Part shown: positions 36,750-46,019 of the stretch, one piece after another
How the letters are laid out: every line of letters begins with the position of its first letter
Numbering within the stretch: position 1 is the first letter of the stretch
Made by a program: the position numbers and the translations under genes
The notes under the pieces: model-generated
Told to the model about the DNA's origin: nothing
The model's input: only the letters and a program-made list of their open reading frames with translations
The model's database searches: none
Source of the DNA: Streptomyces sp. NBC_00078
GTDB taxonomy: Bacteria > Actinomycetota > Actinomycetes > Streptomycetales > Streptomycetaceae
Direction: 5' to 3'
DNA length: 64,000 nt
Assembly (NCBI RefSeq): GCF_026343335.1
Contig: NZ_JAPELX010000001.1
Span: forward strand, 3,286,001-3,350,000

Positions 36750-37148
36750 GCGGTCCTGGATACCGGCGATCGACGCGGGGCGCGCTCGGCGCGGGAGAGT
36801 GGCCACCGTGCCGTGGCGGCGGACCGCGAGCCGGGCGAGCAGCTCGACGACCGGTGCGCTCACACGCTCCGGGAACCGCGGGGCCACAAGGCCCCCACTG
36901 CATGCCGGGTGGTCGGCGTGGACGACGAGTTCCATGAGCCGGGTGAGCAGGAAGTCGTCGAGTCCGAGGGACCAGTCGCCCCAGGAGGGGACACGGACGG
37001 GGCGAGTGGCGGCCGCCTTCGGCACCTCGTCCCGCAGCCGGCCGAGCGCCTCCCGCACACGCGCCTGCAGCGCCGCGAGCCCGTCCGCCGCGGTGGCCTC
37101 ACCGCCCTGCCGGATCCGCCCGCCCCGCGGGTTCCACGACTCGTCCAC
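36750..37148 (-). pseudogene. Maleylpyruvate isomerase-family (mycothiol-dependent) fragment
   Basis: The minus strand reads like the C-terminal half of a DinB/maleylpyruvate isomerase-family protein: LGRLRDEVPKAAATRPVRVP, WSLGLDDFLLTRLMELVVHAD and APVVELLARLAVRRHGTVATL. The N-terminal metal-binding helix bundle is missing, and at the C terminus the frame runs past the normal end into the phosphatase-like gene after a shift near 36800. Not functional as it stands. Confidence 0.6.
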
Positions 37149-37186
37149 GCCCCCTCAGTCCTCACGGGGCACGAGCGGAAGTCCCG

Positions 37187-38068
37187 TCAGTTCTCCCGGG
37201 GGACGCGCACCAGTCCTTCCTGGATCACCGAGATGGCCAGCTGCCCGTCCTGTGTGTAGATACGGGCCTGCCCGAGGCCGCGGCCGCCATGGGTGGACGG
37301 CGACTCCTGGTCGTACAGCAGCCATTCGTCGGCGCGGAAGGGCCGGTGGAACCACATGGCGTGGTCGAGGGAGGCCCCGACCACGTCTCCGACGGCCCAG
37401 CCGCCGCGGCCGTGCGCGAGCAGGACCGAGTCGAGGAGGGTCATGTCGGAGACGTAGGTGGCGAGGACGACGTGCAGCAGGGGTTCGTCGACTGCGCCGC
37501 CGAGCTTGCCGTTGGTGCGGAACCACACCTGGGAGTGCGGCTCGCGCGGCTCGCCGAACCTTCCGTACGGCGGCTCCTCGGCGTACCGCAGGTCGACGGC
37601 CTCGCGCGCCTCCAGGAACTTCTCGACGACCACCGGGTCGAGATGGCCGTAGCCGCGCAGCCGCTCCTGGGAGGTGGGCAGCGTGACCGGGTCGGGCGCG
37701 GCCGGCATCGGGGTCTGGTGGTCGAGACCGTCCTCTTCGGCCTGGAAGGACGCCGAGAGGTGGAAGATCGGCTTGCCGTGCTGGACGGCGACCACCCGGC
37801 GGGTGGTGAAGGAGCGTCCGTCGCGGATGCGGTCGACGCTGTACACGATGGGCGCGCCCGGGTCGCCCGGGCGCAGGAAGTACGCGTGCAGGGAGTGGGC
37901 GTGCCGGTCAGCGGGGACCGTACGCCCGGCGGCGACGAGCGCCTGGGCCGCGACCTGTCCGCCGAAGACGCGTGGGACGACGGCGGACCGGGACCGGCCG
38001 CGGAAGATGTTCTCCTCGATCTGCTCCAGGTCGAGCAGATCGAGGAGATCCTGTAGTGCCTGGCTCAT
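37187..38068 (-). CDS. tesB: Acyl-CoA thioesterase II
   Basis: A 293-residue double hot-dog thioesterase. The first hot-dog reads RVFGGQVAAQALVAAGRTV and HSLHAYFLRPGDPGAPIVYSVDRIRDGRSF. The second carries SLDHAMWFHRPFRADEWLLYDQESPSTHGGRGLGQARIY with the catalytic Asp region. It hydrolyses medium and long acyl-CoA. The gene lies 46 bases downstream of an acyl-CoA dehydrogenase gene on the same strand and is likely cotranscribed with it. Confidence 0.9.
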   Translation of the reverse strand: MSQALQDLLDLLDLEQIEENIFRGRSRSAVVPRVFGGQVAAQALVAAGRTVPADRHAHSLHAYFLRPGDPGAPIVYSVDRIRDGRSFTTRRVVAVQHGKPIFHLSASFQAEEDGLDHQTPMPAAPDPVTLPTSQERLRGYGHLDPVVVEKFLEAREAVDLRYAEEPPYGRFGEPREPHSQVWFRTNGKLGGAVDEPLLHVVLATYVSDMTLLDSVLLAHGRGGWAVGDVVGASLDHAMWFHRPFRADEWLLYDQESPSTHGGRGLGQARIYTQDGQLAISVIQEGLVRVPREN

Positions 38069-38114
38069 GGCAGACAGTTGTACCCGCCAGTAATTTCTTG
38101 AGGTTTCGCGGCCC

Positions 38115-39272
38115 TTACAGGCCCATGTCCTTGGCGATGATCGTCTTCATGATCTCGCTGGTGCCACCGTAGATGCGGTTGACGCGGTTGTCCGCGTACA
38201 GGCGGGCGATCGGGTACTCGTTCATGAAGCCGTAGCCGCCGTGCAGCTGGAGGCAGCGGTCGATGACGCGGTGCGCGACCTCGGTGCAGAACAGCTTGGC
38301 GCTGGCGGCCTCGGCCGGGGTCAGCTCGCCCGCGTCGAGGGCCTCCAGGGCGCGGTCGGCGACCGCCTCGGCGGCGTCCACCTCGGCCTGGCAGGCGGCC
38401 AGCTCGAACTTGGTGTTCTGGAAGGAGGCGACGGGCTTGCCGAAGACGGTGCGCTCCTGCACGTACTCCTTGGCGAACCGGACGGCGGCCTTGGCCTGCG
38501 CGTAGGCACCGAAGGCGATGCCCCAGCGCTCGGACGCGAGGTTGTGGCCGAGGTAGTAGAAGCCCTTGTTCTCCTCGCCCAGCAGGTCCTCGACGGGCAC
38601 CTTGACGTCGACGAAGGCAAGCTCGGCGGTGTCGGAGGTCTTCAGGCCGAGCTTGTCGAGCTTGCGGCCGATGGAGTAGCCCTCGGACTTGGTGTCGACG
38701 GCGAAGAGGGAGATGCCGTGGCGGCGGTCCTCGGCGGTCGGCGCGGCGGTGCGGGCGCAGACGATCACGCGGTCGGCGTGCACGCCACCGGTGATGAAGG
38801 TCTTGGAGCCGTTGAGGACGTAGTGCGTGCCGTCCTCGCTCAGCCTGGCGGTGGTCTTCATGCCCGCGAGGTCGGAGCCGGTGCCCGGCTCGGTCATCGC
38901 CAGGGCCCACATCTCCTCGGCGGAGACGAACTTCGGCAGGAAGCGCTTCTTCTGCTCGTCGGTGGCGAGCATCTTGATGTACGGCAGGCCGAGAAGCACG
39001 TGCACGCCGGAGCCGCCGAACTGGACGCCCGCGCGGGACGTCTCCTCGTACATCACGGCCTCGAACTTGTACGAGTCGATGCCGGCGCCGCCGAACTCCT
39101 CGTCGACGCGGATGCCGAAGACGCCGAGCTCGGCGAGCTTGTAGTAGAAGTCGCGCGGCGCCTGGCCGGCCGCGAACCACTCGTCGTAGACCGGGACGAC
39201 CTCGGCCTCGATGAAGGCCCGCAGGGTCTCCCGGAACGCCTCGTGGTCCTCGTTGAACACCGTACGGCGCAC
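38115..39272 (-). CDS. Acyl-CoA dehydrogenase
   Basis: A 385-residue flavin dehydrogenase. The N-terminal helical domain begins VRRTVFNEDHEAFRETL, the FAD/substrate motif is ALAMTEPGTGSDLAGMKTTA, and the C terminus has LQLHGGYGFMNEYPIARLYAD with the catalytic base region. GTG at 39272 follows GGAGG; ATG at 39305 would add 11 residues lacking a ribosome site. Likely oxidises a fatty or branched acyl-CoA. An AAGCGCTT dyad at 39310-39317 lies in its promoter. The nearby TetR gene may control it. Confidence 0.88.
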   Translation of the reverse strand: MRRTVFNEDHEAFRETLRAFIEAEVVPVYDEWFAAGQAPRDFYYKLAELGVFGIRVDEEFGGAGIDSYKFEAVMYEETSRAGVQFGGSGVHVLLGLPYIKMLATDEQKKRFLPKFVSAEEMWALAMTEPGTGSDLAGMKTTARLSEDGTHYVLNGSKTFITGGVHADRVIVCARTAAPTAEDRRHGISLFAVDTKSEGYSIGRKLDKLGLKTSDTAELAFVDVKVPVEDLLGEENKGFYYLGHNLASERWGIAFGAYAQAKAAVRFAKEYVQERTVFGKPVASFQNTKFELAACQAEVDAAEAVADRALEALDAGELTPAEAASAKLFCTEVAHRVIDRCLQLHGGYGFMNEYPIARLYADNRVNRIYGGTSEIMKTIIAKDMGL

Positions 39273-39309
39273 CGCCGCCACCTCCACCTGACTCAAGGGG
39301 TCCATGCCT

Positions 39310-39317
39310 AAGCGCTT
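39310..39317. promoter_or_regulatory. AAGCGCTT dyad before the acyl-CoA dehydrogenase
   Basis: The dyad, within CTAAGCGCTTGCT, lies about 40 bases upstream of the chosen start. Sites of this form serve several TetR-family acyl-CoA regulators. The regulator is not identified. Confidence 0.35.
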
Positions 39318-39380
39318 GCTCAGAACTTCAAGGTACCGGCGGGTAGGGAGAGGCGTCCAGAGGGGCCCCCGTAACGCTCG

Positions 39381-39974
39381 TCACGCTGCCGCGGCAGCGA
39401 AGGCCCCCTTCGCCATCCGGTGCAGCAGCTCCGCCGTCGTCCCGCGGCCCGGCAGCGAACCGGGGCGGCCCAGGTGCGGGGTCGAGTTCAGGAGTCCGAA
39501 GACGGAGTGGACGGCCGAGCGGGCGGCGGGCTCCGCCAGGCCGGGGTAGACCTCGCACAGGGTCTCCACCCACAGCTCGACGTACTGCCGCTGCAGCTGC
39601 CGCACCAGCTTGCGGTCGCTGTCCCGGAGGCGGTCCAGCTCGCGGTCGTGCAGGGTGATCAGAGGGCGGTCGTCGAGCGCGAAGTCGATGTGCCCCTCGA
39701 TGAGCGAGTCGAGGATCTCCTCGGGCGCCGTCCCGTCGGCCTCCTTGAGGCGCCGCTTCGCACCGGTCAGGAGCTGGCCGCTGATCCCCACGAGCAGTTC
39801 GGCGAGCATCGCGTCCTTGCCCGCGAAGTGGCGGTACAGGCCCGGCCCGCTGATGCCGACCGCGGCACCTATCTCGTCGACTCCGACCCCGTGGAAACCG
39901 CGCTCGGCGAAGAGCCGCGCGGCCTCCTTGAGGATCTGCTCACGGCGGGTGGGGGCGTCGGTTCTGGTGGCCAT
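39381..39974 (-). CDS. TetR family regulator of acyl-CoA/leucine catabolism
   Basis: A 197-residue regulator. The N-terminal TetR helix-turn-helix is REQILKEAARLFAERGFHGVGVDEIGAAVGISGPGLYRHFAGKD in continuous family form, and the rest is an all-helical ligand domain. It lies divergent from the carboxylase operon with two GTTA-N8-TAAC boxes in the 95-base gap, so it probably represses both itself and the operon and responds to an acyl-CoA of the pathway. ATG at 39974. Confidence 0.9.
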   Translation of the reverse strand: MATRTDAPTRREQILKEAARLFAERGFHGVGVDEIGAAVGISGPGLYRHFAGKDAMLAELLVGISGQLLTGAKRRLKEADGTAPEEILDSLIEGHIDFALDDRPLITLHDRELDRLRDSDRKLVRQLQRQYVELWVETLCEVYPGLAEPAARSAVHSVFGLLNSTPHLGRPGSLPGRGTTAELLHRMAKGAFAAAAA

Positions 39975-39996
39975 GGAAGCAATTCTAGACAGGGAG

Positions 39997-40040
39997 GTTA
40001 GCGGTCGTTAACCTGAAGGAAATGGTTAACGCTCATTAAC
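39997..40040. promoter_or_regulatory. Two GTTA-N8-TAAC operator boxes
   Basis: GTTAGCGGTCGTTAAC (39997-40012) and GTTAACGCTCATTAAC (40025-40040) are dyads with the same outer tetramers, centres 28 bp apart, between the TetR gene and the carboxylase gene. They are the best operator candidates for that TetR protein. Confidence 0.65.
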
Positions 40041-40069
40041 AGTCGACCACTGGGTGAGGGGACCGCAGG

Positions 40070-41701
40070 ATGCATGAGGCACCGGAGCTGACGAGCGCGG
40101 CAGATCCCGCGTCGGAGGCCTGGCAAGCCAATGAGGCGGCGCACCGGGCGCTCGTCGAGGAGCTGCGCGGCAAGCTGGCCGCGGCCCGGCTCGGCGGCGG
40201 CGAGAAGGCGCGGGCCAGGCACACCGCGCGCGGCAAGCTGCTGCCGCGCGACCGGGTGGACACGCTGCTCGACACAGGTTCGCCCTTCCTGGAGCTGGCA
40301 CCCCTCGCCGCCGACGGGATGTACGACGGGGCGGCCCCGGCCGCCGGTGTGATCGCCGGGATCGGGCGGGTCAGCGGGCGCGAGTGCGTGATCGTCGCCA
40401 ACGACGCCACGGTCAAGGGCGGCACGTACTACCCGATGACGGTGAAGAAGCACCTGCGCGCCCAGGAGGTGGCCCTGGAGAACCGCCTCCCGTGCATCTA
40501 CCTGGTCGACTCGGGGGGCGCCTTCCTGCCCATGCAGGACGAGGTCTTCCCGGACCGGGAGCACTTCGGGCGGATCTTCTACAACCAGGCGCGGATGTCC
40601 GGGGCCGGCATTCCGCAGATCGCCGCCGTCCTCGGCTCGTGCACGGCCGGCGGTGCGTATGTCCCGGCCATGAGCGACGAGGCCGTCATCGTCCGCAACC
40701 AGGGCACCATCTTCCTGGGCGGTCCTCCCCTGGTGAAGGCCGCCACCGGTGAGGTGGTGACCGCCGAGGAACTCGGCGGCGGCGAGGTCCACTCCCGGGT
40801 CTCCGGTGTGACGGACCACCTCGCCGAGGACGACGCGCACGCGCTGCGGATCGTCCGGAACATCGCCGCGACACTCCCCGCGCGCGGGGCGCTGCCCTGG
40901 GAGGTGCGGCCCGGCGTCGAGCCGAAGGTGGATCCCTACGGTCTGTACGGCGCCGTCCCCGTCGACCCCCGCACCCCCTACGACGTACGCGAGGTCATCG
41001 CGCGCGTCGTCGACGGCTCCCGTTTCGCCGAGTTCAAGGCCGAGTTCGGACAGACACTGGTCACCGGCTTCGCCCGGATCCACGGCCACCCGGTCGGCAT
41101 CGTCGCCAACAACGGCATCCTGTTCTCCGAGTCCGCCCAGAAGGGCGCCCACTTCATCGAGCTGTGCGACCAGCGCGGCATCCCGCTGGTGTTCCTGCAG
41201 AACATCTCCGGGTTCATGGTCGGCAAGGACTACGAGGCGGGTGGCATCGCCAAGCACGGCGCCAAGATGGTCACTGCGGTGGCCTGCACCCGCGTGCCGA
41301 AGCTGACGGTCGTGGTCGGCGGTTCGTACGGCGCGGGCAACTACTCGATGTGCGGCCGGGCCTACTCCCCCCGCTTCCTGTGGATGTGGCCGGGCGCCAA
41401 GATCTCCGTCATGGGCGGCGAGCAGGCCGCCTCCGTCCTCGCGACCGTCAAGCGCGACCAGCTGGAGGCGCGCGGGGAGTCCTGGCCGGCGGACGACGAG
41501 GATGCCTTCAAGGCGCCGATCCGGCAGCAGTACGAGCACCAGGGCAGCGCCTACTACGCCACCGCCCGTCTCTGGGACGACGGCGTGATCGACCCGCTGG
41601 AGACCCGGCAGGTGCTGGGCCTCGCCCTGACCGCCTGCGCCAACGCGCCCCTTGCCCAAAGGGACTACACAGCGCCCCAGTTCGGCGTCTTCCGGATGTG
41701 A
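40070..41701 (+). CDS. Acyl-CoA carboxylase beta subunit (methylcrotonyl-CoA carboxylase-like)
   Basis: A 543-residue carboxyltransferase. Family features are [69 protein letters not shown] and [16 protein letters not shown], closer to the methylcrotonyl/geranyl-CoA group than to propionyl-CoA carboxylase. It pairs with the biotin subunit gene 11 bases downstream, followed by HMG-CoA lyase and AcdH, which together form the leucine/isovalerate route. First gene of a four-gene operon controlled from the divergent TetR region. Confidence 0.88.
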   Translation: MHEAPELTSAADPASEAWQANEAAHRALVEELRGKLAAARLGGGEKARARHTARGKLLPRDRVDTLLDTGSPFLELAPLAADGMYDGAAPAAGVIAGIGRVSGRECVIVANDATVKGGTYYPMTVKKHLRAQEVALENRLPCIYLVDSGGAFLPMQDEVFPDREHFGRIFYNQARMSGAGIPQIAAVLGSCTAGGAYVPAMSDEAVIVRNQGTIFLGGPPLVKAATGEVVTAEELGGGEVHSRVSGVTDHLAEDDAHALRIVRNIAATLPARGALPWEVRPGVEPKVDPYGLYGAVPVDPRTPYDVREVIARVVDGSRFAEFKAEFGQTLVTGFARIHGHPVGIVANNGILFSESAQKGAHFIELCDQRGIPLVFLQNISGFMVGKDYEAGGIAKHGAKMVTAVACTRVPKLTVVVGGSYGAGNYSMCGRAYSPRFLWMWPGAKISVMGGEQAASVLATVKRDQLEARGESWPADDEDAFKAPIRQQYEHQGSAYYATARLWDDGVIDPLETRQVLGLALTACANAPLAQRDYTAPQFGVFRM

Positions 41702-41712
41702 GGAGGGGACCC

Positions 41713-43743
41713 ATGTTCGACACAGTGCTCGTGGCCAACCGGGGTGAGATCGCCGTCCGCGTGATCCGTACGCTCCGCACGCTGGGCGTGCGCTCGGTGG
41801 CCGTCTTCTCCGACGCCGACGCCGACGCCCGGCATGTCCGGGAGGCCGACACGGCGGTACGGATCGGTCCGGCGCCGGCCGCCGAGAGCTATCTGTCGGT
41901 GGAGCGGCTGCTGGAGGCCGCCGCCCGCACCGGCGCACAGGCCGTACACCCCGGATACGGCTTCCTCGCGGAGAACGCGGCCTTCGCGCGCGCGTGCACC
42001 GACGCCGGGCTGGTGTTCATCGGCCCGACGGCGGAGTCCATCGCGTTGATGGGCGACAAGATCCGGGCCAAGGAGACGGTGAAGGCGGCCGGGGTGCCGG
42101 TGGTCCCCGGGTCGAGCGGCAGCGGCCTGGCCGACACCCGACTCGCCGACGCCGCCCTGGAGATCGGCATGCCCGTGCTGCTGAAGCCGTCGGCCGGCGG
42201 GGGCGGCAAGGGCATGCGGCTGGTGCGGGACGCCGCCGTGCTGGGCGACGAGATCGCCGCCGCCCGTCGCGAGGCCCGCGCCTCCTTCGGCGACGACACG
42301 CTTCTGGTGGAGCGGTGGGTGGACCGGCCGCGGCACATCGAGATCCAGGTGCTGGCCGACGGACACGGGAACGTGGTGCATCTGGGCGAGCGCGAGTGCT
42401 CACTGCAGCGGCGGCACCAGAAGCTCATCGAGGAGGCGCCGTCCGTCCTGCTGGACGAGGCCACCCGCGCGGCCATGGGCGAGGCCGCCGTCCAGGCGGC
42501 CCGCTCCTGCGCCTACCGGGGCGCGGGCACGGTGGAGTTCATCGTCCCCGGTGGCGCCCCCTCGTCGTACTACTTCATGGAGATGAACACCCGGCTCCAG
42601 GTGGAGCATCCGGTGACCGAGCTGATCACGGGCCTGGACCTGGTGGAGTGGCAGCTGCGGGTGGCGGCGGGCGAGCGACTGCCGTACGGGCAGGGCGACA
42701 TCCGGTTCACCGGGCACGCGATCGAGGCCCGGGTCTGTGCCGAGACCGTCTCCGTCAAGGAGGGGGCCCGCGGGTTCCTGCCGTCCGGCGGCACGGTGCT
42801 ACGGCTGCACGAACCCCAGGGCGACGGCATCCGCACCGACTCCGGGCTCAGCGAGGGCACCGAGGTCGGCTCGCTGTACGACCCGATGCTGTCCAAGGTG
42901 ATCGCCTACGGGCCCGACCGGGAGACCGCGCTCAGGAGACTGCGCAAGGCCCTCGCCGAGACGGTCACGCTGGGGGTGCAGACCAATGCCGGGTTCCTGC
43001 GCCGTCTGCTGGCCCATCCGGCGGTCGTGGCGGGCGAGTTGGACACGGGCCTTGTGGAGCGGGAGATGGACGGGCTCGTACCGGACCAGGTACCGGCGGA
43101 GGTCTACGGGGCGGCCGCACTGCTGCGCCGGACGGCGCTCGCCCAGGCCGACGGCAGCGGCTGGGCCGACCCGTTCGGCGCCGCGGACGGCTGGCGTCTG
43201 GGCGGAGAGCGGGCCTGGACCGCGCACCACCTCGCGGTGCCGGGCCACGAGCCGGTCACCGTGCGCGTGCGCGGCACACAGGACGGCGGCATCGAGCTGC
43301 TGCCTAGCGGGGCGGACGAACCCCTCCGGGGGGCCGGGGGTGTGCCCCCGCGTCCCGGGTCAGATCGCCGGTTCACCTTCCAGCTCGACGGCGTCTCCCA
43401 CACCTTCGCCGTTACACCGGACGGCACCTGGCTGGGCCGCGACGGCGACGCCTGGCAGGTGCGCGACCACGACCCGGTCGCCGCGTCCCTCACCGGCGCG
43501 GGGCGTGCGGGCGCCGACTCGCTCACCGCGCCCATGCCCGGGACGGTCACGGTCGTGAAGGTCGCCGTCGGGGACGAGGTGAGCGCCGGTCAGAGCCTGC
43601 TGGTCGTCGAGGCGATGAAGATGGAGCACGTCATCTCCGCCCCGCACGCCGGCACGGTCGCCGAACTGGACGTCACGCCGGGCACCACGGTCGCCATGGA
43701 TCAGGTGCTGGCCGTCATCACCCCGGCCCAGGAGGAGAAATGA
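41713..43743 (+). CDS. Acyl-CoA carboxylase alpha subunit (biotin carboxylase plus biotin carrier)
   Basis: A 676-residue protein. Residues 1-450 are biotin carboxylase (FDTVLVANRGEIAVRVIR; ATP-grasp KPSAGGGGKGMRLV; EMNTRLQVEHPVTE). A linker domain follows, and residues about 600-676 are the biotin carrier domain with the biotinyl-Lys in EAMKMEH. ATG at 41713 follows GGAGGGGA. It supplies carboxybiotin to the beta subunit. The segment coded at 43318-43355 (DEPLRGAGGVPPRPG) looks like an in-frame insert. The stop overlaps the HMG-CoA lyase start (ATGA). Confidence 0.9.
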   Translation: MFDTVLVANRGEIAVRVIRTLRTLGVRSVAVFSDADADARHVREADTAVRIGPAPAAESYLSVERLLEAAARTGAQAVHPGYGFLAENAAFARACTDAGLVFIGPTAESIALMGDKIRAKETVKAAGVPVVPGSSGSGLADTRLADAALEIGMPVLLKPSAGGGGKGMRLVRDAAVLGDEIAAARREARASFGDDTLLVERWVDRPRHIEIQVLADGHGNVVHLGERECSLQRRHQKLIEEAPSVLLDEATRAAMGEAAVQAARSCAYRGAGTVEFIVPGGAPSSYYFMEMNTRLQVEHPVTELITGLDLVEWQLRVAAGERLPYGQGDIRFTGHAIEARVCAETVSVKEGARGFLPSGGTVLRLHEPQGDGIRTDSGLSEGTEVGSLYDPMLSKVIAYGPDRETALRRLRKALAETVTLGVQTNAGFLRRLLAHPAVVAGELDTGLVEREMDGLVPDQVPAEVYGAAALLRRTALAQADGSGWADPFGAADGWRLGGERAWTAHHLAVPGHEPVTVRVRGTQDGGIELLPSGADEPLRGAGGVPPRPGSDRRFTFQLDGVSHTFAVTPDGTWLGRDGDAWQVRDHDPVAASLTGAGRAGADSLTAPMPGTVTVVKVAVGDEVSAGQSLLVVEAMKMEHVISAPHAGTVAELDVTPGTTVAMDQVLAVITPAQEEK

Positions 43744-44711
43744 CCGTCGACGCGCTCCCCATGGTCGTCCCGGCTCCGGACCTGCCCCGGCGGGTCAGGA
43801 TCCACGAGGTCGGCGCCCGTGACGGCCTGCAGAACGAGAAGTCGACGGTGCCCACCGAGGTGAAGGCGGAGTTCGTCCGCCGCATGGCCGACGCGGGGCT
43901 GACGACGATCGAGGCGACGAGCTTCGTACACCCGAAGTGGGTGCCTCAACTGGCCGACGCCGAGCAGCTGTTCCCGCTGGTGCGGGATCTCAAGGGGGTG
44001 CACCTGCCCGTCCTCGTCCCCAACCGGCGCGGCCTCGACCGCGCCCTCGCGCTCGGCGCGGACCGGGTCGCCGTCTTCGCCAGCGCCACCGAGTCCTTCG
44101 CGAAGGCCAACCTCAACCGGACGATGGACGAGTCGCTGGCCGTGTTCGAGCCCGTCGTCAAGCACGCCAAGGACGAGGGCGCCCATGTCCGCGGCTATGT
44201 CTCCATGTGCTTCGGCGACCCCTGGGAGGGCGCCGTCGCGCTGCACCAGGTCGCGGGCGTCTGCAAGGCGCTGATGGACATGGGCTGCGACGAGCTGAGC
44301 CTGGGCGACACCATCGGCGTCGCGACGCCGGGGCACGTACGCGAACTGCTCTCCCTGCTGGGCGAGGAGGGCGTGCCGGCCGACGTCATCGGCGTCCACT
44401 TCCACGACACCTACGGCCAGGCCCTCGCCAACACTCTGGCCGCCCTCCAGCACGGCGTCACCACGGTCGACGCCTCCGCCGGCGGCCTCGGCGGCTGCCC
44501 GTACGCCAAGTCCGCCACCGGCAATCTCGCCACCGAAGACCTCGTGTGGATGCTTCAGGGTCTCGGCATCGACACCGGGGTCGACCTCGGCCGTCTCGTC
44601 GCCACCAGCGCGTGGATGGCCGGCCGACTGGGCCGACCCAGCCCGTCCCGCACCGTCCGAGCCCTGTCCCACAAGGACACCGAGGCCGCCGAGGCCACTG
44701 AGGAGCAGTGA
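43740..44711 (+). CDS. Hydroxymethylglutaryl-CoA lyase
   Basis: A 323-residue HMGL-like TIM barrel that cleaves HMG-CoA to acetyl-CoA and acetoacetate, the last step of leucine breakdown. Features are RIHEVGARDGLQNEKSTVP with the catalytic Arg/Asp, LGDTIGVATPGHV, GVHFHDTYGQALAN with metal-binding His residues, and GLGGCPYAKSATGNLATEDLV with the catalytic Cys loop. It overlaps its neighbours on both sides by 4 bases, so the operon is translationally coupled. Confidence 0.92.
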   Translation: MTVDALPMVVPAPDLPRRVRIHEVGARDGLQNEKSTVPTEVKAEFVRRMADAGLTTIEATSFVHPKWVPQLADAEQLFPLVRDLKGVHLPVLVPNRRGLDRALALGADRVAVFASATESFAKANLNRTMDESLAVFEPVVKHAKDEGAHVRGYVSMCFGDPWEGAVALHQVAGVCKALMDMGCDELSLGDTIGVATPGHVRELLSLLGEEGVPADVIGVHFHDTYGQALANTLAALQHGVTTVDASAGGLGGCPYAKSATGNLATEDLVWMLQGLGIDTGVDLGRLVATSAWMAGRLGRPSPSRTVRALSHKDTEAAEATEEQ

Positions 44712-44716
44712 CCGTC

Positions 44717-45877
44717 ATGGACTTCCGTCTCTCCCCCGAGCTCGAAGAACTCCGCCGCACCGTCGAGGCGTTCGCGCACGACGTCGTGGCGCCCAAGATC
44801 GGCGAGTTCTACGAGCACCACGAGTTCCCGTACGAGATCGTCCGCGAGATGGGCCGCATGGGCCTGTTCGGGCTGCCGTTCCCCGAGGAGTACGGCGGCA
44901 TGGGCGGTGACTACCTGGCCCTGGGCGTGGCCCTGGAGGAACTGGCCCGTGTGGACTCGTCGGTGGCCATCACCCTCGAAGCCGGCGTCTCCCTCGGCGC
45001 CATGCCCCTGCATCTGTTCGGCACGGACGCCCAGAAGCAGGAGTGGCTGCCGCGCCTGTGCTCGGGCGAGATCCTCGGTGCCTTCGGCCTGACGGAGCCC
45101 GACGGCGGCTCGGACGCGGGCGCCACGCGCACGACGGCCCGGCTCGACGAGTCGACGAACGAGTGGGTGATCAACGGCACCAAGTGCTTCATCACCAACT
45201 CCGGCACGGACATCACGGGCCTGGTCACGGTCACGGCGGTCACCGGCCGCAAGCCGGACGGCAAGCCGCTGATCTCGTCGATCATCGTCCCGTCCGGCAC
45301 GGCGGGCTTCACGGTGGCCGCGCCGTACTCCAAGGTCGGCTGGAACGCCTCGGACACCCGCGAGCTGTCCTTCTCCGACGTCCGCGTCCCAGCCGCCAAC
45401 CTGCTGGGCGAACTGGGCCGCGGATACGCCCAGTTCCTGCGCATCCTCGACGAGGGCCGGGTCGCCATCGCGGCTCTGGCGACCGGACTCGCCCAGGGCT
45501 GTGTGGACGAGTCGGTGAAGTACGCGAAGGAACGCCACGCCTTCGGCCGGCCCATCGGCGCCAACCAGGCCATCCAGTTCAAGATCGCCGACATGGAGAT
45601 GAAGGCCCACACGGCCCGCCTGGCCTGGCGCGACGCGGCCGCCCGTCTGGTGACCGGCGCCCCGTTCAAGAAGGAGGCCGCCCTCGCCAAGCTCCACTCC
45701 TCCACGGTCGCCGTGGACAACGCCCGCGACGCCACCCAGATCCACGGCGGCTACGGCTTCATGAACGAGTATCCGGTGGCCCGCATGTGGCGCGACTCCA
45801 AGATCCTGGAGATCGGCGAGGGCACGAGCGAGGTGCAACGGATGCTGATCGCGCGGGAGTTGGGGCTGATGGGCTGA
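44717..45877 (+). CDS. acdH: Acyl-CoA dehydrogenase AcdH (isovaleryl-CoA type)
   Basis: A 386-residue flavin dehydrogenase matching Streptomyces AcdH as I recall it (branched-chain acyl-CoA dehydrogenase of valine and leucine catabolism): ELEELRRTVEAFAHDVVAPK, FGLTEPDGGSDAGATRTTA, QIHGGYGFMNEYPVARMWRD. ATG at 44717 gives the known length; a GTG at 44708 overlapping the lyase stop would add three residues and may drive coupling. Last gene of the operon. Confidence 0.9.
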   Translation: MDFRLSPELEELRRTVEAFAHDVVAPKIGEFYEHHEFPYEIVREMGRMGLFGLPFPEEYGGMGGDYLALGVALEELARVDSSVAITLEAGVSLGAMPLHLFGTDAQKQEWLPRLCSGEILGAFGLTEPDGGSDAGATRTTARLDESTNEWVINGTKCFITNSGTDITGLVTVTAVTGRKPDGKPLISSIIVPSGTAGFTVAAPYSKVGWNASDTRELSFSDVRVPAANLLGELGRGYAQFLRILDEGRVAIAALATGLAQGCVDESVKYAKERHAFGRPIGANQAIQFKIADMEMKAHTARLAWRDAAARLVTGAPFKKEAALAKLHSSTVAVDNARDATQIHGGYGFMNEYPVARMWRDSKILEIGEGTSEVQRMLIARELGLMG

Positions 45878-45950
45878 CGCGACCGCAAAGACGCGGCGCG
45901 CGGGGCTGCCGCAGGTCCGGGCTCGGGACGCCCACCCCTTGGACATCTAT

Positions 45951-45969
45951 TTAGGTTAGGCTAACCTAA
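45951..45969. promoter_or_regulatory. Iron box (DmdR/DtxR operator) before desE
   Basis: TTAGGTTAGGCTAACCTAA is a perfect 19-bp palindrome and matches the Streptomyces iron box consensus. It lies 51 bases upstream of the desE start, so iron-replete repression of uptake appears intact. Confidence 0.88.
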
Positions 45970-46019
45970 ATTCGACTTGTCCGGCGGGCGTTCCGCCCCG
46001 TTCGAAAGCAGCCATATCC

